The translations under genes and the position numbers were made by a program. From NCBI RefSeq assembly GCF_000185845.1, contig NZ_GL629647.1:1946704-1963825 (forward strand): a DNA stretch of 17,122 nucleotides, in the 5' to 3' direction. The notes beneath the pieces are model-generated. The model did not search any database. It was not told where the DNA came from and saw only the letters and a list, made by a program, of their open reading frames with translations. Of this stretch, positions 5,814 through 12,964 are shown piece after piece (positions within the stretch are counted from its first letter, which is position 1; every line of letters begins with the position of its first letter). The DNA comes from Segatella salivae DSM 15606. GTDB lineage: Bacteria > Bacteroidota > Bacteroidia > Bacteroidales > Bacteroidaceae.

Positions 5814-7355
5814 ATGCTTGTAAAAACCTATTGTGCCGCTGTCAACGGACTCGAAGTAACCACTGTAACGATTGAAGTGAGCATGAATCCCGGCGTTGTT
5901 TACCACCTCACTGGACTTGGAGATAAGGCCGTTCAAGAGGGGCGTGACCGCATCGCTGCAGCCCTTTTATATTGTGGTTACAAGTTTCCCAAAGCCGATA
6001 TCACCGTGAATATGGCTCCCGCTGACCTCAAAAAGGAAGGCAGTAGCTTTGATTTGCCGTTGGCAATTGCCTTACTTGCCGCCAACGGAAGCATCCAAAC
6101 AGCTTGTCTTGACCAATATATGATGGTGGGAGAACTAAGTCTTGACGGCCAACTTCAACCTATCAAGGGCGCACTTCCTATTGCTATCAAAGCTCGTTCA
6201 GAGCATTTCAAAGGACTCATCGTGCCCAAAAGCAATGTCAGAGAGGCTGCCGTAGTCAATAATCTCGATGTTTATGGCATGGAAAACATCGTAGAAGTCA
6301 TCAAGTTTCTTACGGGATCAGCCCACTTTGAGCCTGTAATCATCGACACACGAAAGGAGTTTTATGCACAACAAACACGATTCGATCTCGACTTTAGTGA
6401 TGTTCGGGGACAAGAAAGCGTTAAACGTGCGCTCGAAGTTGCCGCAGCTGGTGGTCACAATCTTATCATGATAGGTCCTCCCGGAAGTGGAAAGTCGATG
6501 ATGGCCAAGCGACTTCCTTCCATACTTCCACCGCTCTCATTGTCCGAAAGCCTTGAAACAACGCAGCTACACAGCATCGCTGGTAAGTTGGGTTGTGGCA
6601 CATCGCTCATCAGTCAGCGTCCTTTTAGGTCACCACATCACACCATTTCCGAGGTAGCGCTTGTCGGAGGAGGCACAAATCCCATGCCCGGTGAGATTTC
6701 GTTAGCCCATAATGGTGTCTTGTTTTGTGATGAATTACCTGAGTTTAATAAGCATACTCTTGAAGTACTTCGACAGCCTTTAGAAGACCGAAAGATAACC
6801 ATTAGTAGGGCAAAATATAACATAGAGTTTCCTTGTTCGTTTATGTTTGTGGCCAGTATGAACCCTTGTCCCTGCGGCTACTATGGCGATCCAACGCACC
6901 ATTGCGTATGTACGCCGGGACAAATCCAGCACTATATGAACAAGATTTCAGGCCCTTTGCTCGATAGAATAGATATACAATGCGAGATAACTCCAGTTCC
7001 TTTTAAGGATATCAGTCGTGGAAAGCCGGGTGAAAGCAGCGAAACCATTCGCCAACGTGTTATCCGTGCGCGTGAAATTCAAACCGAACGTTTTCGCGAA
7101 ATCAAGGCCGTGCACTGCAATGCACAAATGTCTGAGCGTATGATTCATACGTATGCAGAACCCGACGACGCGGGAATAGCGATGCTACGAATGGCAATGG
7201 ACCGACTAAGTCTATCGGCCCGAGCCTATAGTCGCATTCTAAAGGTTGCGCGAACAATCGCCGATTTGGCAGGGGCACCACACGTTGAAGCCGACCACCT
7301 GGCTGAAGCCATAAGCTACCGCCAGCTTGATCGTGGCGATTGGGGAGAGCGATGA
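5814..7355 (+). CDS. yifB: YifB/ComM-family Mg-chelatase-like AAA+ ATPase
   Basis: A 513-aa protein of the family's usual size. It has an N-terminal S5/Lon-protease-like domain (about 1-170, with GLGDKAVQEGRDRI and the FDLPLAIALLA block), then an AAA+ Mg-chelatase domain with Walker A GPPGSGKS at 221-228, RPFRSPHHT at 269-277, Walker B VLFCDE at 302-307, a CPCGYYGDPTHHCVC cysteine cluster (Cys352, 354, 364, 366), and a C-terminal helical domain (about 420-513) with SLSARAYSRILKVARTIADL. The family member ComM is a hexameric branch-migration helicase that helps integrate DNA in natural transformation, but the gene is also kept in many non-competent bacteria. It follows the lipoprotein gene by 48 nt with no promoter seen, so it is probably the last gene of that unit. 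Confidence 0.95.
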   Translation: MLVKTYCAAVNGLEVTTVTIEVSMNPGVVYHLTGLGDKAVQEGRDRIAAALLYCGYKFPKADITVNMAPADLKKEGSSFDLPLAIALLAANGSIQTACLDQYMMVGELSLDGQLQPIKGALPIAIKARSEHFKGLIVPKSNVREAAVVNNLDVYGMENIVEVIKFLTGSAHFEPVIIDTRKEFYAQQTRFDLDFSDVRGQESVKRALEVAAAGGHNLIMIGPPGSGKSMMAKRLPSILPPLSLSESLETTQLHSIAGKLGCGTSLISQRPFRSPHHTISEVALVGGGTNPMPGEISLAHNGVLFCDELPEFNKHTLEVLRQPLEDRKITISRAKYNIEFPCSFMFVASMNPCPCGYYGDPTHHCVCTPGQIQHYMNKISGPLLDRIDIQCEITPVPFKDISRGKPGESSETIRQRVIRAREIQTERFREIKAVHCNAQMSERMIHTYAEPDDAGIAMLRMAMDRLSLSARAYSRILKVARTIADLAGAPHVEADHLAEAISYRQLDRGDWGER

Positions 7356-7375
7356 GGGCGTGATGCGAGGGAAAT

Positions 7376-7413
7376 AAAGCCTCACCCCCAGCCCCTCTCC
7401 GAAGAGAGAGGGG
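7376..7413. repeat. CCTCACCCCCAGCCCCTCTCC-type palindromic element
   Basis: Begins 20 nt after the yifB stop. CCCCTCTC (7392-7399) and GAGAGGGG (7406-7413) form a perfect 8-bp stem with a 6-nt loop. The motif resembles short repeats scattered in many bacterial intergenic regions. A shorter relative sits at 1460-1490. It is not followed by a T run, so it is only a possible weak terminator for the preceding unit. Confidence 0.6.
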
Positions 7414-7463
7414 AGTAGTTACTCTTTGAAATTGAGGGAGTAGTTTGAAGGTTAATTAGAGAT

Positions 7464-7566
7464 GGTGATGTTATTGCTCATTAAATGTAAAATGATTTGG
7501 GGCATTTCATCGTGTAAAATACGGCAAAATACACGACCATTTGACGCATTTTAGCGCGTAAAATGA
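7464..7566 (+). repeat. Intergenic repeat B, copy 3
   Basis: A third copy of the repeat at 8-123, sharing CATTTCATCGTGTAAAATAC, ACACGACCATTTGACGC and the closing hairpin CATTTTA-GCGCG-TAAAATG. As in copy 1, the spacer ACCATTTAAGTT and then three-hairpin module A follow, so B plus A may move or be copied as one unit. Confidence 0.8.
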
Positions 7567-7591
7567 TGTTGTTTAAAATACCATTTAAGTT

Positions 7592-7686
7592 CAACGCTGT
7601 AGACGTTATACTTTTGATAGCCTAAGGTTGGTGTCAGCCTACCTTAGGTTATGTGTGTAGTGAGGAGGTCAACGCCGTAGGTGTTG
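7592..7686 (+). repeat. Three-hairpin repeat module A, copy 3
   Basis: H1 at 7592-7608 (CAACGCTGTAGACGTTA, partly decayed). H2 at 7617-7652 has arms CCTAAGG and CCTTAGG in place of CCCAGGG and CCCTGGG, with the same TGTCAG loop. H3 at 7670-7686 is CAACGCCGTAGGTGTTG. The two changed positions in the left arm of H2 are matched by two changes in the right arm, so pairing is kept. A lone H3-like remnant lies at 7801-7817. Confidence 0.85.
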
Positions 7687-7866
7687 TGCTAATTTTCTAA
7701 TGAATGCATCTGTCATTTCGAATGTTACACCCCACAATCTCGTTTGTATTATAATGATTTCTCGGTGAATGTGTTCAACATTATGACAACCCTCATGGTG
7801 CAACGCCGTAGGCATTATAGTAAATTCTCAATGAAACTTCCCTCCATTAAAAATACTCTTATTATG

Positions 7867-7965
7867 CAACTCGGTACGAGTTGTGTTTTTGATAGCCCGG
7901 GGTTGGCGAGGAACGAGCCTACCCCGGGTGAGCATCCACAAGGAGATTCAACGCCGTAGGTGTTG
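7867..7965 (+). repeat. Three-hairpin repeat module A, diverged copy
   Basis: H1 at 7867-7883 is CAACTCG-GTA-CGAGTTG, a perfect 7-bp stem with altered stem sequence and the same GTA loop. H2 pairs CCCGGGG (7896-7902) with CCCCGGG (7922-7928), extended by GTTGG/CCTAC-type flanks, around an 11-nt loop. H3 at 7949-7965 is CAACGCCGTAGGTGTTG. Order and orientation match the other + copies, although much of the spacer sequence has diverged. Confidence 0.8.
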
Positions 7966-8014
7966 AGCTTTTTCTATGAAAACATGGTTATAGTGAAGGG
8001 ATTCATGGTGGATT

Positions 8015-8133
8015 ACGCTTAGAAAGCGTAACACCGATGGCGTTGAATTATTCATTTTGTGTCATAATTCATATTTTCTCGCATTAAAATATATGGCAAA
8101 TTGTGTCGAAAAAACGCAACACCGGTGGTGTTG
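8015..8133. repeat. Cluster of single mini-hairpins upstream of the TonB receptor operon
   Basis: Three further short palindromes: ACGCTT-AGA-AAGCGT (8015-8029), TAACACC-GAT-GGCGTTG (8029-8045) and CAACACC-GGT-GGTGTTG (8117-8133, perfect). The last two have the 7-3-7 architecture of H1/H3 of module A with exchanged base pairs. They end about 100 nt before the operon promoter. Positions 8134-8231 show no further element. Confidence 0.65.
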
Positions 8134-8231
8134 AAACATGCATTTCATAATGCTACTAACAACAAACTTGGCTATTATTCGCCGTGTTTCATGCGATGAT
8201 ATGCATGTTTTCATTTCCTAATAAATGATGA

Positions 8232-8262
8232 TTGTGAAATTTGTTAAAAGCTTGTAACTTTG
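8232..8262 (+). promoter_or_regulatory. Bacteroidota-type promoter of the receptor/hem operon
   Basis: TAACTTTG at 8255-8262 matches the -7 TAnnTTTG element exactly and is identical to that of pyrE. TTG at 8232-8234, 20 nt upstream, is an acceptable -33 element. The ATG of the receptor gene lies 26 nt downstream. No obvious Fur or other operator palindrome overlaps it. Confidence 0.75.
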
Positions 8263-8288
8263 CAAAATATTTTATATAAAACAAAAAC

Positions 8289-10361
8289 ATGAAGTCATTT
8301 CTTTTCCTATGTGCGGCATTTCTTCCCTTAAATGCACTGGCAGAAACAGCTGATTCGACTATAGCTCAACACCACACGCTATCAGAAGTGGTTGTGAAGG
8401 GATTCAAACAAGACAATCTGAACAATGCTCCCATGTCGGTTTCTGTGGCAGGAAGTAACTTTCTTCAACACAATGAGCTGAATGGTTTGCGTGATATGAG
8501 TTGTGTTTTTCCTAATCTTTTCATCGCCGATTATGGCGCTCGACAGAACACTCCGATTTATATTCGTGGCATAGGTTCAAAGACCAACGCTCCATCTGTA
8601 GGCTTATATGTCGATGGTATGCCTTATTTCGACCGGTCAGTTGTCGACTTAGAACTCGCTGGAATCAGTGGAATAGAAGTGTTGAGAGGCCCACAAGGCA
8701 CGCTCTATGGACGCAATTCAACAGGTGGACTCATTAATATCTACACCTATTCGCCTTTAGATTACCAGAACACTATAGCCAAAATCAGTTATGGTTCGCG
8801 TAATGATGTGCGCTTGGGTGTGGCACATTATCAAAAGATTGCACCGCGTTTAGGACTTCATGTGGCTGGAAACTACCACCGCAACGATGGATTCTTTCGC
8901 AACCTTTATACGGGAAAGAAAGCTGACGACTTGCAAGATGCAAACGCAAAGATAGGACTTGCCTGGCAGGCGGCACCGCTTTGGACGATGCGTTTGAATG
9001 TGCTTTTCGACCATTCTACCCAAGGTGGCTACCCATATGGCGTCTATCATGCCAATGATAATACTGCCGATGCCGTGAATTATAACCGCAACAGCGACTA
9101 CAGACGCAATGTGTTGTCGGCTGGAATGAACTGGCTTTATCGCGGAAATGCTTTCCGTTTCAATGCGCAGACATCGTTTCAACACAGCAACGACAAACAA
9201 CACATCGACCAAGACTTCACTCCTCAGGACCTCTTTTTCGTCACAACACAACTGAAACAAACGCTCGTGAGCCAGGAATTCACGTTGCGTTCGGCCGACA
9301 TTAAAGGCAGATATCACTGGATTGTGGGCGCATTTGGCTTCTATCAAAAGGCGAATAACTCGGTAGAAACGCAATTCATTACACGCAGTTTAGCTACACC
9401 TAAGTACTATAACAACCCCACTTGGGCAGCTGCTTTATATCATCAGTCAACGTATGACCTAACAAAGAGCACGCACATTGCAGTGGGATTGCGTTATGAC
9501 TATGAGCGTGTTGGCGAAAACTATGAAGCAAACAAATATACATTGACTGCCGGACCATCGAGTAAAGTACAAACAGCGACGTTCGAAGCACATAAATATT
9601 TCAGGCAGTTTACACCGAAATTTACACTCAGTCAGCAGCTTTCGGCCGACAAAATAGTGTATGCTTCAATCGCAAGAGGATATAAAGCAGGAGGTTATAA
9701 CCTTACTTCGACAACGAATGAACTACCAGCTTATGACCCCGAATATAACTGGAACTATGAGATTGGGACAAAGATGGCTTTCTTGAATGGTACACTTCAA
9801 ACCGAAATGGCGCTCTTCTATATTGATTGGAAGCATCAACAGGTGACCTCAACTGTACCGGGTTTGGGCAACATTATCAACAATGCAGGCCACTCTAACA
9901 GTAAAGGTGTGGAGCTTTCTGCCACATGGCGCCCGACAACACAATTCGAACTGCAAGCCAACTACGGGTATACTTATGCAAAGTTCCTACGTTATGAAAA
10001 GAGCAACACCATTAGTTTTACAGGCAAGATGTTGCCCATGGTGCCACGACAAACCATGGCTTTGGTGGCCAACTATACCATTCCACACATCATTGGCTTA
10101 GACAAACTCATGCTGAATGCAACACTTCTCGGCACAGGTAAGATTTATTGGACCGAAGATAACCATCTGATGCAACCCTCTTATGCCCTACTTAATCTCA
10201 AGGTTGCAGCCACTAAGGGATGTTTTACATGGGAGATTTGGAGTAAAAACACCACAAACACGCACTACATGAGCTATGCTTTTGCCTCTTCAGCAACGTA
10301 TGCTCAGCGTGGAAAACCATTCATGTTGGGAACTTCTTTAATCTTCAAACTCCACCCATAA
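8289..10361 (+). CDS. TonB-dependent outer-membrane receptor
   Basis: A 690-aa outer-membrane protein. A Sec signal (hydrophobic 4-17, cleavage likely after NALA, residue 18) is followed by a TonB-box-like LSEVVVKG (31-38), a plug domain (about 40-160: APMSVSVAG, IYIRGIGSK, GLYVDGMPY, GIEVLRGPQGTLYGRNSTGG) and a beta-barrel of about 530 residues with the usual YEIGTK and SNSKGVELSATWRP segments. It lacks the N-terminal carboxypeptidase-like domain of SusC-type receptors, and no SusD partner is present, pointing to a small chelate-type ligand rather than glycans. I see no FRAP/NPNL pair typical of many haem receptors. As first gene of an operon with a permease, hemN and hemG, its ligand may be a porphyrin-type compound; that is inference. 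Confidence 0.93.
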   Translation: MKSFLFLCAAFLPLNALAETADSTIAQHHTLSEVVVKGFKQDNLNNAPMSVSVAGSNFLQHNELNGLRDMSCVFPNLFIADYGARQNTPIYIRGIGSKTNAPSVGLYVDGMPYFDRSVVDLELAGISGIEVLRGPQGTLYGRNSTGGLINIYTYSPLDYQNTIAKISYGSRNDVRLGVAHYQKIAPRLGLHVAGNYHRNDGFFRNLYTGKKADDLQDANAKIGLAWQAAPLWTMRLNVLFDHSTQGGYPYGVYHANDNTADAVNYNRNSDYRRNVLSAGMNWLYRGNAFRFNAQTSFQHSNDKQHIDQDFTPQDLFFVTTQLKQTLVSQEFTLRSADIKGRYHWIVGAFGFYQKANNSVETQFITRSLATPKYYNNPTWAAALYHQSTYDLTKSTHIAVGLRYDYERVGENYEANKYTLTAGPSSKVQTATFEAHKYFRQFTPKFTLSQQLSADKIVYASIARGYKAGGYNLTSTTNELPAYDPEYNWNYEIGTKMAFLNGTLQTEMALFYIDWKHQQVTSTVPGLGNIINNAGHSNSKGVELSATWRPTTQFELQANYGYTYAKFLRYEKSNTISFTGKMLPMVPRQTMALVANYTIPHIIGLDKLMLNATLLGTGKIYWTEDNHLMQPSYALLNLKVAATKGCFTWEIWSKNTTNTHYMSYAFASSATYAQRGKPFMLGTSLIFKLHP

Positions 10362-10380
10362 GCTTCAAATCATTCAATAC

Positions 10381-11628
10381 ATGCATCAAGAAAACGTCAA
10401 GAAGACAGCCTATTTGACTGTCTTCTTTAGTCTATATATCGCGCAAGCTGTGCCGATGAGCTTCTTCACTACAGCCCTTCAAGTCATCCTGCGCGAGCAA
10501 GCTGTGCCGCTTTCTATTATTGGTTTGCTGCAAGTTATTAAGCTTCCGTGGATATTAAAGGTGTTCTGGGCACCAGCAGTAGACCGCCATTGCAACACGA
10601 TTCGTGACTACAAACGCACTATTGTCGGTGTAGAGATTGTCTATGCCCTATTAGTTTTACTGACGAGTATCTTCAATTTTGGAGCTATAGTGCCGTCATC
10701 TTTCCACTTCTTAATCGTCATTATTCTGCTCGCTTTAATGGCTTCTGCAACGCAAGACATTGCTACTGACGCCTTGGCCATACGCACTTCATCGCATAAA
10801 CAGCGTGGATTGTTGAACAGCATGCAGTCCATGGGCAGCTTCGGGGGTAGCCTTTTAGGAAGTGGAGTGTTGCTCATGGTGCTCCATAAGTATGGTTGGA
10901 GTCGTGTGGCGCAATGCTTAAGTGTGTTTGTTCTCATAGCCCTGATTCCGTTGTTACTGCATAAGAAGCTTGCATTTCAGCAGGAAAGCAAGGTCAAGCA
11001 GCGTGCCACGTGGAAGGATTTTGGGCTGTTTTTCCGTCAGAAAGGAATCTCTCGACAAGTCATTTTCTTAGTACTTTATTACACAGGGATTATCGGTGTC
11101 ATGTCAATGTTAAAGCCTTTTATGGTCGATTTGGGTTATTCGATGAAGGAGATAGGCTTTCTTTGTGGCATCGTTGGCATTGGTTCGGCCTTTGTAATGG
11201 CCTATCCGGCAGGACTCTTTGTGCGTCGTTGGGGGTATAAACGCATGCGAGTGATCTTTGCTTTCATTATGTTTCTCGCAACAATATCCTTTGTATTGCT
11301 GTCCTTATCCCATCCAACAACCTTGCTGTTAACGCTTGCCATTGTTGTGCTTTGGGGCAGTTATGGCATGGGAACAGTAGTCGTTTACACGTCATCTATG
11401 CAACATGTGCGTGCAGGAAGGGAGGGAACAGACTTCACAGTGCAAACCGTTATCACACATCTCATGGGAATTCTCATCTCCATTATTTGCGGAATCATCG
11501 CCAATAGCATAGACTACACCGGCATGTTTGCCCTACAAGGCGCCATCGCTTTAGCCTCTTTCTTTTATACAATGTACATGAATGAACAATCAAAAGACAA
11601 TGAGCGAAACACTATTCAAGAAATATAA
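10381..11628 (+). CDS. AmpG-like major facilitator permease
   Basis: A 415-aa polytopic inner-membrane protein with about 12 predicted hydrophobic segments. AmpG-family landmarks are LPWILKVFWAPAVDR (55-69), SATQDIATDALAIR (122-135) and RGLLNSMQSMGSFGGSLLG (142-160). The best-known AmpG imports anhydromuropeptides, but the family covers other solutes and many members are uncharacterised. It begins 19 nt after the receptor stop and overlaps hemN, so it is co-transcribed with both. No peptidoglycan-recycling gene is nearby, so a different substrate is likely. Import of the compound delivered by the receptor, or movement of a haem intermediate, are the contextual options. The annotated N-terminus (MHQENVKKTAYLTV) leads straight into the first membrane segment. 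Confidence 0.9.
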   Translation: MHQENVKKTAYLTVFFSLYIAQAVPMSFFTTALQVILREQAVPLSIIGLLQVIKLPWILKVFWAPAVDRHCNTIRDYKRTIVGVEIVYALLVLLTSIFNFGAIVPSSFHFLIVIILLALMASATQDIATDALAIRTSSHKQRGLLNSMQSMGSFGGSLLGSGVLLMVLHKYGWSRVAQCLSVFVLIALIPLLLHKKLAFQQESKVKQRATWKDFGLFFRQKGISRQVIFLVLYYTGIIGVMSMLKPFMVDLGYSMKEIGFLCGIVGIGSAFVMAYPAGLFVRRWGYKRMRVIFAFIMFLATISFVLLSLSHPTTLLLTLAIVVLWGSYGMGTVVVYTSSMQHVRAGREGTDFTVQTVITHLMGILISIICGIIANSIDYTGMFALQGAIALASFFYTMYMNEQSKDNERNTIQEI

Positions 11629-12964
11629 CGTTCCCGTTCCACGCTATACGAGTTATCCAACGGCCAATTCTTTCGGCCCGTTTGATGAGACCGACTATTT
11701 GAAGGCTGTTGAAACATCTAATGATGCCACAGCAGACAACATCTCATTCTATATCCATATGCCGTTCTGTAGGCATCTTTGTCATTATTGTGGGTGTAAT
11801 TCCGTGGCCATGGCAAAGCCAGATCGCATCACAGAATATTTTGAAACACTGCACAAAGAGATTGATTTGCTGTTGCCACATCTAAGAAAAGACCGCCGAA
11901 TTAGTCAGATTCATTATGGTGGAGGCAGTCCCTCTTCAATGCCGTTGCATTTCATTCGTAGCATCAACGAACATTTGTTGTCGGCTTTTGAGACGATAGA
12001 TAGGCCAGAGATTGCCATAGAATGTCATCCAGGATACCTGAAAGAAGAAGACTGGAACTATCTACTTGATAGCGGATTTAACCGCTTTAGTCTTGGAATT
12101 CAAGACTTTAATGACGAGGTTTTGCGTTGTGTGAATCGACAACCAGCCTTACTTCCTGTTGAAACCATCATGAAAATACTGCGTGAAGGCGGTGCAAAGG
12201 TGAACTTTGACTTTATCTATGGCTTGCCAAAACAATCCGTATCAGCGTTTGTTTCGACAATAAAGAAGGCGATATCTCTGCGTCCCGACCGCTTGGTTAC
12301 TTTCAGTTATGCGCATCTTCCAAGCCTTTTTAAACGACAAATGATATTGGAAAAGGCAGGTCTTCCGAGTCAAAATGAGAAGTTAAAGATGTTTGAAGAG
12401 GCCTCAAAAACATTGCAGGTAGCAGGTTATGTGCCTATCGGCATGGACCACTTTGTATTGCCCGACGACGACTTGAGTGTGGCTTTACAGCACCATTCGC
12501 TTCATCGTAACTTCCAAGGATATTGCCCTCGCCGTATCACGGCACAGGTATATGCTTTTGGAGTGTCGGGAATCAGTCAGTTGGATGAAGCTTATGCACA
12601 AAACACGAAAGACATTTCAGAATATGTTTCGCGTGTCAATGCAGGACAAATGCCTATTCATCGTGGCTATGCTTTAGTGGAATGGCAGCGCATAACGCGT
12701 GAAGTCATCGAATGTATCATGTGTAACAACAGCATCAACTGGCGTGACATGGCAACGCGATTGCAGTGTAGTGTTGAGACGATTAAGCAGGCAATTCATT
12801 ATGATGAGCAACAATTGACGACGCTTCAAGACGATGGTTTGATTGTGTTTGATGATGAGTCATTGCACGTTTTGCCAGAAGGCATGCCGTTTGTACGTAA
12901 TGTTGCCGCTGCGTTTGACCCCATGATGCGAGACAATCACAAACAATTCTCAACCCCAGTTTAA
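11600..12964 (+). CDS. hemN: Oxygen-independent coproporphyrinogen III oxidase (radical SAM)
   Basis: Oxidative decarboxylation of coproporphyrinogen III to protoporphyrinogen IX without O2, using S-adenosylmethionine and a 4Fe-4S cluster, in the cytosol. The product is 454 aa from this start, close to E. coli HemN. It has the N-terminal RYTSYPTA block, the radical-SAM C-x3-C-x2-C-x-C motif (Cys57, 61, 64, 66), GGGSP, and the HemN signatures GIQDFN, FIYGLPKQ, YAHLP, GMDHF and HRNFQGY. The motif with a fourth Cys and the full-length C-terminal domain argue for true HemN rather than the haem chaperone HemW. An in-frame ATG at 11582 would add six residues; MSETLFKKYN from 11600 fits family N-termini better. 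It overlaps the permease gene by 29 nt and its TAA shares a base with the hemG ATG. Confidence 0.95.
   Translation: MSETLFKKYNVPVPRYTSYPTANSFGPFDETDYLKAVETSNDATADNISFYIHMPFCRHLCHYCGCNSVAMAKPDRITEYFETLHKEIDLLLPHLRKDRRISQIHYGGGSPSSMPLHFIRSINEHLLSAFETIDRPEIAIECHPGYLKEEDWNYLLDSGFNRFSLGIQDFNDEVLRCVNRQPALLPVETIMKILREGGAKVNFDFIYGLPKQSVSAFVSTIKKAISLRPDRLVTFSYAHLPSLFKRQMILEKAGLPSQNEKLKMFEEASKTLQVAGYVPIGMDHFVLPDDDLSVALQHHSLHRNFQGYCPRRITAQVYAFGVSGISQLDEAYAQNTKDISEYVSRVNAGQMPIHRGYALVEWQRITREVIECIMCNNSINWRDMATRLQCSVETIKQAIHYDEQQLTTLQDDGLIVFDDESLHVLPEGMPFVRNVAAAFDPMMRDNHKQFSTPV

Noticed and set aside
7744..7959. 71-aa + strand frame in the second repeat cluster
   Set aside because: It runs through the palindromes of module A and is not preserved in other copies.
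8850..9374. 174-aa antisense frame inside the receptor gene
   Set aside because: It is a shadow of a strongly supported coding sequence with typical receptor motifs on the other strand.
11600..12964. HemW (haem chaperone) instead of HemN
   Set aside because: The C-x3-C-x2-C-x-C motif, the RYTSYPTA N-terminus and the full C-terminal domain with HRNFQGY are those of HemN.
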